DNA of 64,000 nucleotides. It comes from JAGXLC01 sp041686375. GTDB lineage: Bacteria; Bacteroidota; Bacteroidia; Bacteroidales; UBA12077. Location of the stretch: assembly GCA_041686375.1 (NCBI GenBank), contig JAWLEB010000001.1:128745-192744 (forward strand), read 5' to 3'. Shown piece after piece: positions 37,543 to 47,485 of the stretch (its first letter is position 1; every line of letters starts with the position of its first letter). The position numbers were made by a program, and so were the translations under genes. The notes beneath the pieces are model-generated. The model searched no databases. It saw only the letters and a list, made by a program, of their open reading frames with translations, and was not told the origin of the DNA.

Positions 37543-39930
37543 ATGGAAGATAATTTAGTTATAGTAGAATCACCTGCAAAAGCCAAAACTATAAAAAAAT
37601 TTTTAGGTGATAATTTTTTAGTAAAATCAAGTTATGGTCATATCCGGGACCTTGAAAAAAAGAACTTTGGAATAGATATAGATAACAATTATCAGCCCAG
37701 ATATATTATTCCAGAAGATAAAAAAGAGGTTGTTAAGGAATTAAAAAATTTAGCGAAAAAAGCCAAAGTGGTTTGGTTAGCTACTGATGAAGACAGGGAA
37801 GGAGAAGCTATCGCCTGGCATCTTTACCAGGTATTGGAATTAAGTTCTGAAAAAACTAAAAGAATTGTATTTCATGAAATAACGAAAGAAGCTATTCAGA
37901 AGGCAATTCAGAATTCCCGGAAAATTGATGTTAATCTGGTTAATGCACAGACAGCCAGAAGGATATTAGACCGGCTCGTTGGTTTTGAGTTATCTCCTGT
38001 TTTGTGGAAAAAAGTTAAACCATCTCTTTCTGCGGGAAGGGTTCAGTCAGCCGCAGTACGTTTAATTGTAGAAAGAGAAAGGGAAATATTGAATTTTAAA
38101 TCAGTTGCTTCATATAAAGTTACCGGAACATTTGTTTCCGGGGAAGAGCAATTTCGTGCTGATTTGAATAAAAAGCTGCAAAAAGAGGATGAAGCGAAAG
38201 CGTTTTTAGAGAAGTGTCATTCTGCAGAGTTTACGGTTGCAGATGTTACAAAGAAGCCTTCTAAGAAACATCCCTCTGCTCCGTTTACAACTTCTACCCT
38301 GCAACAGGAGGCAAGTCGAAAATTGGGCTTCTCCGTTGCTCGTACCATGAGGGTGGCGCAAAATTTGTATGAGGCAGGAAAAATTACATATATGAGGACT
38401 GATTCAGTTAATCTTTCTGGCTCTGCTATTAACTCTGCCAGTCAAGTTATCGAGCAATCTTTCGGAAACAAATATCTTAAAACCAGGAAATATCAGACGA
38501 AAACGAAAGGAGCCCAGGAAGCACATGAGGCAATTCGTCCTACCTATATTCAAAACAGGGAAATTGGTGGTAATGAAGCAGAAAAGAAACTGTATGATTT
38601 GATATGGAAAAGGACGGTAGCTTCACAAATGAGTGATGCAGAATTGGAAAAAACCAATATTAGAATCGATATATCACATGATGATAGATACTTTAATGTC
38701 AGAGGAGAAGTAATCAAATTTGATGGCTTTTTGAAATTGTATATTGAGTCCTCTGATGAGGAAAATGAAAAAGAAGAAACGGGTATAATCCCGAACTTAA
38801 AAAAAGGGGATGCTTTATCTTACAAGGAAATCAGAGCCATACAACGATTTTCTAATCATCCTCCAAGATATACAGAAGCAAGTTTAGTCAGGAAAATGGA
38901 AGAATTGGGAATAGGACGACCTTCGACATATGCCCCAACTATATCAACAATTCAGGAGCGAGGATATGTAGTGAAGGAAGATCGTCCCGGCACACCAAGG
39001 AATTATAAGGAACTTGTTCTTACTGATAAAGTGGAACTGACAACCAACATGGAAAATGCAGGTGTGGAAAAAAAGAAGCTTTTCCCAAATGATATAGGAA
39101 TGGTAGTAAATGATTTCCTTAATAAGCATTTTCCTGAGATAGTAAATTACAATTTTACTGCTGAAGTGGAACAGGATTTTGATCAAATAGCACAGGGATA
39201 TATTGAATGGTCTAAAATGATTGATAATTTTTATAAAACTTTTCATGAAAAAGTTGAAAATACGCTTGAAGTTGCCGAGAGAAGTTCAGGTGAGAGAATA
39301 TTGGGTAAAGACCCAAAAACAGGACGCCAGGTAGCAGTTAAAATTGGACCTTATGGACCTATGGTGCAGCTTGGAACACGCGATGAAGAGGAAAAACCAA
39401 AATTCGCTAGCCTGCAGAAAGGACAGCATATTGAAACGATTAATCTTGAAGAAGCGTTAAAGCTTTTTCAATTGCCACGAACTTTAGGCAAATTTGAGGA
39501 TGAAGATGTAATAGTGTCCATAGGACGATTTGGCCCATATGTAAAACATAGAGGAAAATATGCCTCTTTAAAGAAAGATGTTGACGATCCTTTTTCTATA
39601 AAACTTGATCGTGCTATTGAACTGATAAAAGAGAAAAGAGAAAGGGATAATAAAAAAATTATTCAAAGTTTTTCAGATGACAAGGATTTAATAATACTAA
39701 GAGGACGTTTCGGTCCTTATATTAGCTACAAATCAAACAACTATCGAGTCCCGAAAGATAAAGATCCTGAGAAATTGTCTTTGAATGATTGTTATGAAAT
39801 TATTGAGTCCAAAGACAAAAAAGGAGGAAAGGCAACAAAAAAGAAAAAAACTGCAAAAACAACAAAATCAAAAACAGGCAAAACAATATCAAATAAAACA
39901 TCAAAGAAAAATAATAAAAGGCATAAATAG
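37543..39930 (+). CDS. topA: DNA topoisomerase I
   Basis: Type IA topoisomerase I relaxes negative supercoils behind moving polymerases. The 795-residue protein has the Toprim motif DEDREGEAIAWHL (near residues 84-96), the active-site tyrosine in ITYMRTDS (near 284-291), and SAGRVQSAA near residue 164. The C-terminal part has no cysteine zinc fingers; instead it has repeated GRFGPYVKHRGKYASL-like modules and a Lys-rich tail of about 30 residues, the form found in many Bacteroidota. The arginase-like gene follows after 20 bp. Confidence 0.96.
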   Translation: MEDNLVIVESPAKAKTIKKFLGDNFLVKSSYGHIRDLEKKNFGIDIDNNYQPRYIIPEDKKEVVKELKNLAKKAKVVWLATDEDREGEAIAWHLYQVLELSSEKTKRIVFHEITKEAIQKAIQNSRKIDVNLVNAQTARRILDRLVGFELSPVLWKKVKPSLSAGRVQSAAVRLIVEREREILNFKSVASYKVTGTFVSGEEQFRADLNKKLQKEDEAKAFLEKCHSAEFTVADVTKKPSKKHPSAPFTTSTLQQEASRKLGFSVARTMRVAQNLYEAGKITYMRTDSVNLSGSAINSASQVIEQSFGNKYLKTRKYQTKTKGAQEAHEAIRPTYIQNREIGGNEAEKKLYDLIWKRTVASQMSDAELEKTNIRIDISHDDRYFNVRGEVIKFDGFLKLYIESSDEENEKEETGIIPNLKKGDALSYKEIRAIQRFSNHPPRYTEASLVRKMEELGIGRPSTYAPTISTIQERGYVVKEDRPGTPRNYKELVLTDKVELTTNMENAGVEKKKLFPNDIGMVVNDFLNKHFPEIVNYNFTAEVEQDFDQIAQGYIEWSKMIDNFYKTFHEKVENTLEVAERSSGERILGKDPKTGRQVAVKIGPYGPMVQLGTRDEEEKPKFASLQKGQHIETINLEEALKLFQLPRTLGKFEDEDVIVSIGRFGPYVKHRGKYASLKKDVDDPFSIKLDRAIELIKEKRERDNKKIIQSFSDDKDLIILRGRFGPYISYKSNNYRVPKDKDPEKLSLNDCYEIIESKDKKGGKATKKKKTAKTTKSKTGKTISNKTSKKNNKRHK

Positions 39931-39950
39931 TTTTTGTTAATTTAATATTC

Positions 39951-41057
39951 ATGGAATTTCTGCATTATTTAGAACCTTTCAACCTAAAAAGCATTCTGCA
40001 AGAAGAAGGAGAGCTTATCAGTAAGGTTATAACGCTTTCGGAAGATGATACTATTTTCCCAGGGGATATTGATATTGCTGTTGTCGGACTTCCTTTTTCT
40101 GATATTAACCTGACATATAGTGCTGCACCCCACAACATCAGAGAACAATTATATAAATTAGCAGATCCATTGCCTGCAAAATTCAAAATACTGGATATAG
40201 GAGATATTAAGAGAGGGAAAAATTTCCACAGTACATTGATAGGTATTAGAGATGTTTTATCTTATTTATTATCCCAAAATATTTGTATATTGGTTATTGG
40301 TGGCACAGGAATACTAAAATCAGCATTAATTCAAGCTGTATCTTTTACAGACCGATATTTTGAATATACGGCAGTTGAACCATTTGTTTCTTTATATAAT
40401 GAGTTGGATTATATTCCCGAAAATATTTTTGATGTTTTGTCATATAATATTATAGGCAGCCAGGCTTATTATATGAAACCTGGGTATATTAAGTGGTTGA
40501 AGAGGAAAAATTATCAAAACTACCGCATTGGTGATGTAAGAGATAATATACCTAATGTTGAGCCTGTCATACGAGATTCCCTCCTCGCTACGATTACTCT
40601 CCATGCCATTAAGCATTCCGATGCATCAGGACAAAAATTAGCCTTCCCGAATGGATTTTACGGAGAGGAAGCTGCTCAAATTGCTCGTTTTATTGGTCTT
40701 TCTGATACATTGCAGATGTGTGGGGTTTTTGATTATTGTCCTGAGAATGATCATAAACAACAAACATCTCAACTTGCTGCCCAGTTGTTATGGTTCGTAA
40801 TAGAAGGTTATTCAAACAGAGTTATAGAGCATATACCCCAAGATAATAATATCCAGAAATTTATAGTCAATCATAGTGATGACACGAATAAATTGATATT
40901 CTATAAAAGTGACAAAACCGGTAGATGGTGGATGGAAATACCCGTTAAAGCTACAGGGGATTTTAAAATAATATCCTGCAGCTATGAAGATTATAGACAA
41001 GCGAGTGAACAAAATGTTCCTTTCCGATGGATACGGGCATTTCAAAAATTTAATTAA
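39951..41057 (+). CDS. Arginase/formimidoylglutamase-fold protein lacking metal-binding motifs
   Basis: The 368-residue protein fits the ureohydrolase family of Bacteroidota that lies beside T9SS core genes. The family C-terminal stretch PNGFYGEEAAQIARF is clear near residues 223-238. The metal-ligand motifs are gone: GGDH reads GGTG (117-120), no DAHxD motif follows, and the usual aspartate-rich strand before the HSDA loop reads TITLHAIKHSDAS. Loss of the two-manganese site argues against hydrolase activity. It lies between topA and porP and may be co-transcribed with topA. A structural or regulatory role is possible; none is shown. Confidence 0.75.
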   Translation: MEFLHYLEPFNLKSILQEEGELISKVITLSEDDTIFPGDIDIAVVGLPFSDINLTYSAAPHNIREQLYKLADPLPAKFKILDIGDIKRGKNFHSTLIGIRDVLSYLLSQNICILVIGGTGILKSALIQAVSFTDRYFEYTAVEPFVSLYNELDYIPENIFDVLSYNIIGSQAYYMKPGYIKWLKRKNYQNYRIGDVRDNIPNVEPVIRDSLLATITLHAIKHSDASGQKLAFPNGFYGEEAAQIARFIGLSDTLQMCGVFDYCPENDHKQQTSQLAAQLLWFVIEGYSNRVIEHIPQDNNIQKFIVNHSDDTNKLIFYKSDKTGRWWMEIPVKATGDFKIISCSYEDYRQASEQNVPFRWIRAFQKFN

Positions 41058-41162
41058 GGTAGCGGATAGCCATTATTTCTAAAGAAAATAGTCACTTGTA
41101 TGAGAAAAAAATAGAATAAAAAGTAACCTTTATCCATTTTAAGAAGTATAAATAACTTGTAG

Positions 41163-41186
41163 TTATCAACAATTAGTTGTTGATAA
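41163..41186. promoter_or_regulatory. Perfect dyad upstream of the T9SS core operon
   Basis: TTATCAACAA (41163-41172), four bases, TTGTTGATAA (41177-41186): ten-base arms without mismatch. It ends 69 bases before the porP ATG and just upstream of TTTG at 41192-41195. The arms are AT-rich and no T-run follows, so an operator is more likely than a terminator. Confidence 0.45.
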
Positions 41187-41255
41187 ATTTGTTTGGGAAG
41201 AATATTTTTTTTTATTTTACGTTCAGTATTCAACAATTGAGGATTTAAGCCTTTT

Positions 41256-42209
41256 ATGAAGAAGTTTTATCTTATTTTCATAAGTATTTTAATGTTTTCT
41301 CAGGCAGCCGAAAGCCAGCAGGACCCCCAGTTTAGTCAAAATATGTTTGCTCAGCTATCTTTTAATCCTGCTTATACGGGGAGTCATGGTCAAATATGTG
41401 CTACGGCTATACATCGCCAGCAATGGTTTGGTTTTGATGGAGCCCCTGAAATTAGTTTGTTTAATGTCGATGCTGCTATTAGTCCTTTTAATATTGATGC
41501 CGGCGTAGGACTTTCTATAATACAAGACCAATTTGGTTTTAATAATAACCTGGGAGCTAATCTTGCATTAGCTTATCGATTTGATGCATGGGACGGACAA
41601 TTTGCCTTAGGGGTAAGTGGAGGAATGATTAATTATTCGCTTAATCCTGAATGGAGTATTCCAAGTGGTACGGACATACATACTTCTCCTTCAGAAGATA
41701 GTGAAATTCCACAAGAAATCAAGGATGAAATGGCTTTAGATTTGAATTTTGGTATATACTATAATACCGATGAATTATATATTGGATTGTCATCAACACA
41801 TATAAACGAACCCTCTTTTATACCAACAAGTGGGGATTTTAAGCCAACTATTAAAAGGAATTATTATTTTATATCAGGTTATAATATAGCGTTAGGGGAG
41901 ACAGATTTTGAATTAAATCCCTCATTATTAGTCCAGTCTGATGGTTCAACATCACAATTTGGCATAAATACCCATGTTTCTTACAATAAAAATTTTTGGG
42001 GCGGCGTTTCTGTTAGAACCGACAGAACAATAACAGGGATGATTGGATCCAGATTGTTCGAATGGGTGAGAGTGGGATATTCTTACGATATGAGCTTATC
42101 TGAAATTAGCCAATACAACCAAGGCTCACATGAAATTATGGTAGGTTTTTGTTTTGATGCTAAAGTGGATAAAAGCCCTAAAAAATATAAAAGCGTGAGA
42201 TTTTTATAA
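41256..42209 (+). CDS. porP: PorP/SprF-family type IX secretion protein, first gene of the T9SS core operon
   Basis: This 317-residue outer-membrane barrel protein has a signal peptide (cleavage near ESQ, residue 21) and the family opening DPQFSQNMFAQLSFNPAYTGSHG, and ends in a basic YKSVRFL. In Porphyromonas, porP heads the operon porPKLMN, and the same order is seen here. PorP-type proteins link the translocon or its substrates to the outer membrane. The paralogue at 16207-17151 serves the adhesin cassette. The stop lies 45 bp before the preferred porK start. Confidence 0.93.
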   Translation: MKKFYLIFISILMFSQAAESQQDPQFSQNMFAQLSFNPAYTGSHGQICATAIHRQQWFGFDGAPEISLFNVDAAISPFNIDAGVGLSIIQDQFGFNNNLGANLALAYRFDAWDGQFALGVSGGMINYSLNPEWSIPSGTDIHTSPSEDSEIPQEIKDEMALDLNFGIYYNTDELYIGLSSTHINEPSFIPTSGDFKPTIKRNYYFISGYNIALGETDFELNPSLLVQSDGSTSQFGINTHVSYNKNFWGGVSVRTDRTITGMIGSRLFEWVRVGYSYDMSLSEISQYNQGSHEIMVGFCFDAKVDKSPKKYKSVRFL

Positions 42210-42254
42210 CGTATGAATAAAAATAGTTATTTTACAAAAACAAACCTCAATATT

Positions 42255-43586
42255 ATGAAGAAATTAATCTTATTCTCGATTTTGTTGGTATTCATTGTTA
42301 GCTGTGGAAAATACAAAGAAGGCGAGCTTGTGGGAGTTAAAGGAAGGAAAGATTGGCAGGAACCACAACCATATGGCATGGTTTTTGTACCCATGGGAAG
42401 CTTTACAATGGGCCCAAGTGATGAAGATGTAACATGGGCGAATACAACAAAATCAAAAACTCTTTCTGTCGATGCCTTTTGGATGGATGAGACAGAAATT
42501 ACAAATAATGAATATCGACAGTTTGTAAAATATGTTAAAGATTCCATCTTGCGATGGGAACTTGGTGAACAAATTGAAGATTTCCGTATAACAGAAGATG
42601 AATATGGAAATCCGCTAGATCCCCAGAAAATTAACTGGGAGACTGAAATAGATCCTACAGACGAAGAACAACGTGAGATAATCGATGAGATGTATTATGG
42701 GGAACAAGATAGGTTATTTGGGAGAAAAGAACTTGATACCAGGAAGTTAATTTATGAGTATTATTGGATAGACTACCAACAAGCGGCAGAAAGGTCAAAT
42801 AAGTATAATTACGAAAACCAGCAGTATGAGGGAACGGTAATTAATCAACAAGGAGAGGAAATAGAAATTGATAATCGTCAGGCATTTATAATGCGAGGAC
42901 AGGTAAATGTTTATCCAGACACTTTAGTATGGATAAGAGATTTCACATATTCTTTTAATGAGCCATATACAGATTTATACTTTTCTCATCCTGCTTATGA
43001 TGACTACCCTGTTGTTGGAGTCAACTGGGAACAAGCAAAGGCTTTTTCGATTTGGAGAACCAAATCATTAAATGATCATTTAAGAAGCCAAGGAGAAGGA
43101 GAAGTGCAAAGCTACAGATTACCTACAGAGGCTGAATGGGAATATGCTGCAAGAGGCGGTCTTGATATGAGCCCCTATCCATGGGGTGGTCCTTATACAA
43201 GAAATAAGGAAGGCTGCTTGCTTGCTAATTTTAAGCCTATGAGAGGAAATTATGTTGATGATGGTGGAATGATTAGTATGGAGGTCGGCAGTTTTGCTCC
43301 AAATGAATATGGATTATATGATATGGCTGGTAACGTTGCTGAATGGACACGCAATGCATATGATGAATCCGCATATTTTTTCACACATGATATGAATCCA
43401 AGTTATCAATATGAAGCAAAACCAGATGATCCTCCAGGCATGAAACGGAAAGTTGTGAGAGGTGGATCTTGGAAAGATATTGGATATTATCTCCAGAATG
43501 GAACACGTACCTATGAATATAAAGACTCGAGTACGTCTTATATAGGTTTTAGATGCGTTCGTTCATATCTTGGAGATCAAGATTAA
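42255..43586 (+). CDS. gldK: T9SS ring lipoprotein GldK/PorK
   Basis: GldK/PorK is an outer-membrane lipoprotein that forms a periplasmic ring with GldN/PorN. The ATG at 42255 places a lipoprotein signal with the lipobox IVSC (Cys near residue 18) correctly; the earlier ATG at 42213 would add 14 residues before it. The 443-residue protein has the formylglycine-generating-enzyme (SUMF1) fold: FVPMGSFTMGPSD near residue 45, TNNEYRQFV, RLPTEAEWEYAARGG near 300, and VVRGGSW...GFRCVR at the end. The fold is structural here, not enzymatic. gldL starts 29 bp downstream. Confidence 0.96.
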   Translation: MKKLILFSILLVFIVSCGKYKEGELVGVKGRKDWQEPQPYGMVFVPMGSFTMGPSDEDVTWANTTKSKTLSVDAFWMDETEITNNEYRQFVKYVKDSILRWELGEQIEDFRITEDEYGNPLDPQKINWETEIDPTDEEQREIIDEMYYGEQDRLFGRKELDTRKLIYEYYWIDYQQAAERSNKYNYENQQYEGTVINQQGEEIEIDNRQAFIMRGQVNVYPDTLVWIRDFTYSFNEPYTDLYFSHPAYDDYPVVGVNWEQAKAFSIWRTKSLNDHLRSQGEGEVQSYRLPTEAEWEYAARGGLDMSPYPWGGPYTRNKEGCLLANFKPMRGNYVDDGGMISMEVGSFAPNEYGLYDMAGNVAEWTRNAYDESAYFFTHDMNPSYQYEAKPDDPPGMKRKVVRGGSWKDIGYYLQNGTRTYEYKDSSTSYIGFRCVRSYLGDQD

Positions 43587-43615
43587 AATAATAATAAAAA
43601 TTAATTTAATAGCTT

Positions 43616-44698
43616 ATGTTAAGGATATCAGAGTTAGTACAAACGGCTGGATGGCGGAAATTCATGGCAAAAGTCTATGGCTTTGGAGCTGCGGTGGTTC
43701 TAATGGGGGCACTGTTTAAACTTCAACATTGGCCAATGGCAGGAACAATGCTTACTGTAGGATTGACAACAGAAGCGCTTATTTTCTTTTTCTCAGCATT
43801 TGAACCTATACATGAAGAAGTAGACTGGTCTATTGTATATCCAGAATTGGCAGGAATAGAAGAAGATTCTGAAGAAGCACGAAAAAGAAACAGGGCAAGA
43901 AGAGAGGTTATGGATAATCTTGCATCTGCATCTCCCGATTCTGAAGATACGCCTTCGGGTGGAGGTGGTGTAAGTAGTGGAGGTGGAGCTGCTGCATCAG
44001 CGTCACTTAACAAGTTTGATGAAATGCTTGAAAATGCCGATCTATCCCCAGAATTATTCGAAAGACTGGGGGAGGGATTAAAAAAACTGAATGAGACAAC
44101 AAAGAATTTAAAACATGTCTCAGACGCTGGTGAGGCTACTAATCAATATGTAGAAAACATTCAGGCTGCGTCAGAGTCTATAAGCTTTCTAACCGATGCG
44201 TATAATAAAACACATTCTGAACTTAATGATAGTGTATCGAATTTGAATGGTGTTTTTAAAGATTCTGCTGAGTCAATAAAAGAATCCGGCCGTTATATGG
44301 CAGAAAAGATTTCAGAGGGAGGCGACTCGTTTGTGAGTGATGTTAAGAAATCGGGCGAAGATTTGGCAACATCATATAAGGAAATTTCTGAAAATGTACG
44401 CAATGAAGTGCAAGAGAAAAACCGAACCTTTAATGAACAACTCGAAACTTTAAATAATCATCTAGCAGCATTGAACTCAACTTATGAATTGCAGCTCAAT
44501 TCTACTAATGAACATGTTCAGAATACACAGACTTTATATGGCGATCTTAATAAGATAACGAATAATCTGAAAGAATCTGTTGATGAAACCCAGCGATACA
44601 GAGATGAAATTTCGAAATTGAATGAAAATCTGTCCGAATTGAATAATGTTTATGGTAATATGTTATCAGCAATGTCCGTAATGGACAATAATCATTAA
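43616..44698 (+). CDS. gldL: T9SS motor inner-membrane protein GldL/PorL
   Basis: With GldM, GldL forms the proton-driven motor of the T9SS and of gliding. The 360-residue protein has two N-terminal membrane helices (about 18-37 and 41-62); Glu53 in the second helix is the likely counterpart of the essential protonatable glutamate. A Gly/Ser-rich linker lies near residues 115-130, followed by a long coiled coil (about 145-355). It is longer than the Flavobacterium GldL of about 215 residues, closer to PorL. Confidence 0.95.
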   Translation: MLRISELVQTAGWRKFMAKVYGFGAAVVLMGALFKLQHWPMAGTMLTVGLTTEALIFFFSAFEPIHEEVDWSIVYPELAGIEEDSEEARKRNRARREVMDNLASASPDSEDTPSGGGGVSSGGGAAASASLNKFDEMLENADLSPELFERLGEGLKKLNETTKNLKHVSDAGEATNQYVENIQAASESISFLTDAYNKTHSELNDSVSNLNGVFKDSAESIKESGRYMAEKISEGGDSFVSDVKKSGEDLATSYKEISENVRNEVQEKNRTFNEQLETLNNHLAALNSTYELQLNSTNEHVQNTQTLYGDLNKITNNLKESVDETQRYRDEISKLNENLSELNNVYGNMLSAMSVMDNNH

Positions 44699-44725
44699 TA
44701 ATAGAAATTAGTTAAGGAAGTAAGT

Positions 44726-46378
44726 ATGGGACACGGCAAAGAAACTCCTCGTCAGAAGATGATAGGTATGATGTACCTTGTGTTAACCGCTATGTTAGCT
44801 ATGAATGTGTCTGCCGAGGTATTAGATGCTTTCCGTTTGGTGAATGAAGGCATTAAGAAGACTACTGGTAATTTTATGGAGAAAAATGAAAGTATCTATA
44901 AGGATTTTGAACAAGAGGTTGCTAAGAATGAACAAAAGGCAGGGAGGTGGAAGCAACAGGCTGATAGTGTTCGTGAATTAAGCCAGGAATTATATGACTA
45001 TATGCAGGATATGAAGGTTGAGATTATTAAGGAACACCAGGGAGAAAATATAGAAGAAAATGCTGCATTGTTCGAAGAAGATGGTATGATAAAAGTAGAC
45101 CATGCAAAGGTACAGGGTGAAGATAAATGGGATGTAACCACAAGGCTTTTGATAGGGGAAAATAAAAATGGCAGAGCATATGAACTTAAAGAACTTATAG
45201 AAGAGTACCGTGAAGAGTTGGTGTCAATGATAGATGAAAAGAACCAAAATTTTATTGAAACTATCCAGGCAAGTTTGAATACTGATGATCCTCCACCAAC
45301 AGGGGGGCGTGAGCAAAAATCTTGGGAAATTAAACATTTTAACGATATTCCAGTAGGTGCAGTTTTGCCTATTTTAAGTACGATGCAAGCGGATATTCGA
45401 AATGCAGAATCTGAGATGATAAGATATCTTTTTAACCAGATTGAGGCAGGGGCTTTTACTTTTAACAAATTGGAACCAACTGTAATAGCAAATTCGGGGT
45501 TTGTTTTTCAAGGAAATGACTATAAGGCTGATGTGTTCCTAGCAGCTCGTGATACGACAATGCCCCCAACAATTCTTATTGGAGAATGGGATAGCATACC
45601 TCAAGAAGATGGTTCTTATGATGTTGTGATGCAAAATGTACAAGACACCCTTGATGTTGTAGGTGGAAAAGGGAAATATCAACAGAAAGCTACATCTACT
45701 GGTAAACATGAATGGGGTGGTATTATCATGTTGAGAGGACCAGCCGGTGATACAATCAAAAAACCATTCCGGCAGGAGTACCGTGTTGAACCTCCTAATC
45801 TTGTAATTTCTCCTACAAAGATGAATGTTTTCTATGTCGGAATTCCAAATCCAGTCAGTATTTCTGTTCCAGGTGTTCCATCTGAAAATCTTAAACCTTC
45901 CATATCCAACGGTACTTTAAGAAAAGTAGGGTCAGGCAATTATGAGGTAAGCCCCAGGGATGCTAGTCAGGAATGTGTTATTAATGTCAATGCGGAAGTT
46001 GACGGAGAGATACAGTCTTTCGGCTCCAAAAATTTCAGAGTTCAAAGACTACCAACGCCAGTTCCACAGGTTGCCGGTAAATCTGGTGGAGACATAGAAG
46101 GCGAGATTCTTACTGCTCAGAGTGCAGTTTTTGCTGAAATGGAAGATTTCTTATTTGATTTGGAGTATAAAGTGACACAGTATACCATTACAACAACAGA
46201 CCGTGGTGGTTATGTTCAGGATATCGATAAGGAGGGTAGCCGGATTGATTCTGAAGTTAGGGAATGGCTTAGAAATAATGCAGCAAAAGGCCGGAAGGTA
46301 ACATTTGAGGATATCGTCGCTGTAGGACCAGACGGTGAGGAAAAGAGGCTTAATCCTATAACATTTACTATACAGTAA
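44726..46378 (+). CDS. gldM: T9SS motor protein GldM/PorM
   Basis: The 550-residue protein has a single N-terminal membrane helix (KMIGMMYLVLTAMLAMNVSAEVLDAF, about 11-36) and a long periplasmic part with helical then beta-rich domains. It partners with GldL in the inner membrane and reaches the GldK/GldN ring across the periplasm, carrying energy to the translocon. The C-terminal domain (GDIEGEILTAQSAVFAEMEDFLFDLEY) is typical. It starts 27 bp after gldL and 18 bp precede gldN. Confidence 0.96.
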   Translation: MGHGKETPRQKMIGMMYLVLTAMLAMNVSAEVLDAFRLVNEGIKKTTGNFMEKNESIYKDFEQEVAKNEQKAGRWKQQADSVRELSQELYDYMQDMKVEIIKEHQGENIEENAALFEEDGMIKVDHAKVQGEDKWDVTTRLLIGENKNGRAYELKELIEEYREELVSMIDEKNQNFIETIQASLNTDDPPPTGGREQKSWEIKHFNDIPVGAVLPILSTMQADIRNAESEMIRYLFNQIEAGAFTFNKLEPTVIANSGFVFQGNDYKADVFLAARDTTMPPTILIGEWDSIPQEDGSYDVVMQNVQDTLDVVGGKGKYQQKATSTGKHEWGGIIMLRGPAGDTIKKPFRQEYRVEPPNLVISPTKMNVFYVGIPNPVSISVPGVPSENLKPSISNGTLRKVGSGNYEVSPRDASQECVINVNAEVDGEIQSFGSKNFRVQRLPTPVPQVAGKSGGDIEGEILTAQSAVFAEMEDFLFDLEYKVTQYTITTTDRGGYVQDIDKEGSRIDSEVREWLRNNAAKGRKVTFEDIVAVGPDGEEKRLNPITFTIQ

Positions 46379-46396
46379 CTTTAAATATAAAATATT

Positions 46397-47242
46397 ATGA
46401 AAAAAGTATTGACAGCAATAGTGTTTTTCGGAATCATATTTGCCATTTTTATTTCACAGGAGACACAAGCACAAACGGTCAGAGATGAGGTGTATACAAA
46501 AGAAAATGTACCTGCTAAAGAACCATTAAGTTATGCTCATCTCAGAGAGGCTGATGTGATGTGGTCGAAAAAATTATGGCAAATGATTGATGTCCGAAAG
46601 AAGATGAATCAACCCCTGTATTTCCCTATTGAAGATATGAGAGATAGAAAAAGCCTTATACAGCTTATTGTTCATGGCATTGAAGAAGAGGGACTTACTG
46701 TTTATGAGAGTGACCTTTTTAAGGAGGATGAGATAATGACTGAGGATGAAGCTAAGTCTGAGCTGGGTGCAGAAACTGTTACTACTGAAGTTCAGCAAGA
46801 AGATGGTTCTATGGAAACTGAGGAAGTAGATCGTGGAGTGCAATATGATGAAATAACCAAATATTTGATCAAAGAGCAATGGTATTTTGATCGTAAACAT
46901 TCAACTTTACAAGTGAGGATACTTGGTATTTGTCCTATTCGTGAGTATACCGATGAGGATACTGGAGAGAAACGTAAAAGAATGGCTTTTTGGATCTATT
47001 TTCCTGAAGCACGATCAGTCTTTGCTAAGCATGAAGTTTTTAACAGAAATAATGATGCCCAGAGAGTTAGTTTCGATGACTTTTTCCATCAACGAAGGTT
47101 TGATAGTTATGTTACCAGTGAAAGTAATGTATATGGTAACAGAGATGTTCAGGAATATACGACGGGTATAAATACATTATTGGAAGCTAAAGAAATAAGA
47201 AATGAAATATTTGAGTTTGAGCATGATCTCTGGGAATACTAA
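46397..47242 (+). CDS. gldN: T9SS ring protein GldN/PorN
   Basis: GldN/PorN forms the periplasmic ring with the GldK lipoprotein. The 281-residue protein has a signal peptide (cleavage near TQAQ, residue 26), VMWSKKLWQMIDVRKKMNQPLYFP near 54-77, and the C-terminal FDDFFHQRRFDSYV near residues 226-239. It ends the porPKLMN operon; a hairpin follows 65 bp after its stop. Confidence 0.95.
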   Translation: MKKVLTAIVFFGIIFAIFISQETQAQTVRDEVYTKENVPAKEPLSYAHLREADVMWSKKLWQMIDVRKKMNQPLYFPIEDMRDRKSLIQLIVHGIEEEGLTVYESDLFKEDEIMTEDEAKSELGAETVTTEVQQEDGSMETEEVDRGVQYDEITKYLIKEQWYFDRKHSTLQVRILGICPIREYTDEDTGEKRKRMAFWIYFPEARSVFAKHEVFNRNNDAQRVSFDDFFHQRRFDSYVTSESNVYGNRDVQEYTTGINTLLEAKEIRNEIFEFEHDLWEY

Positions 47243-47307
47243 TCACAGATAAGATGCCTATAGGAAAGTTGTAACAGAAAATAAATTCCTCAATTGAATT
47301 TTATTTT

Positions 47308-47337
47308 AAAGTCCGGAAAAAATATAATCCGGGCTTT
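47308..47337 (+). terminator. Terminator-like hairpin after gldN
   Basis: AAAGTCCGG (47308-47316) pairs with CCGGGCTTT (47329-47337), with one G-U pair and a 12-base loop. The 3' arm runs into a few T residues, so it can end transcription of the T9SS core operon; the T-run is short. Confidence 0.65.
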
Positions 47338-47485
47338 TAATATGTTTATTTTTTATTTATCCATTGGCTAAATAGCTCTTTGCTGAATACGGCTTTGCTA
47401 CTAAAAACGAAGAACTTACCATATATTGAATAATCATTTCCTTATGCGATATTAATTGACTGTTTTACTATATAGGTTGCAATTA

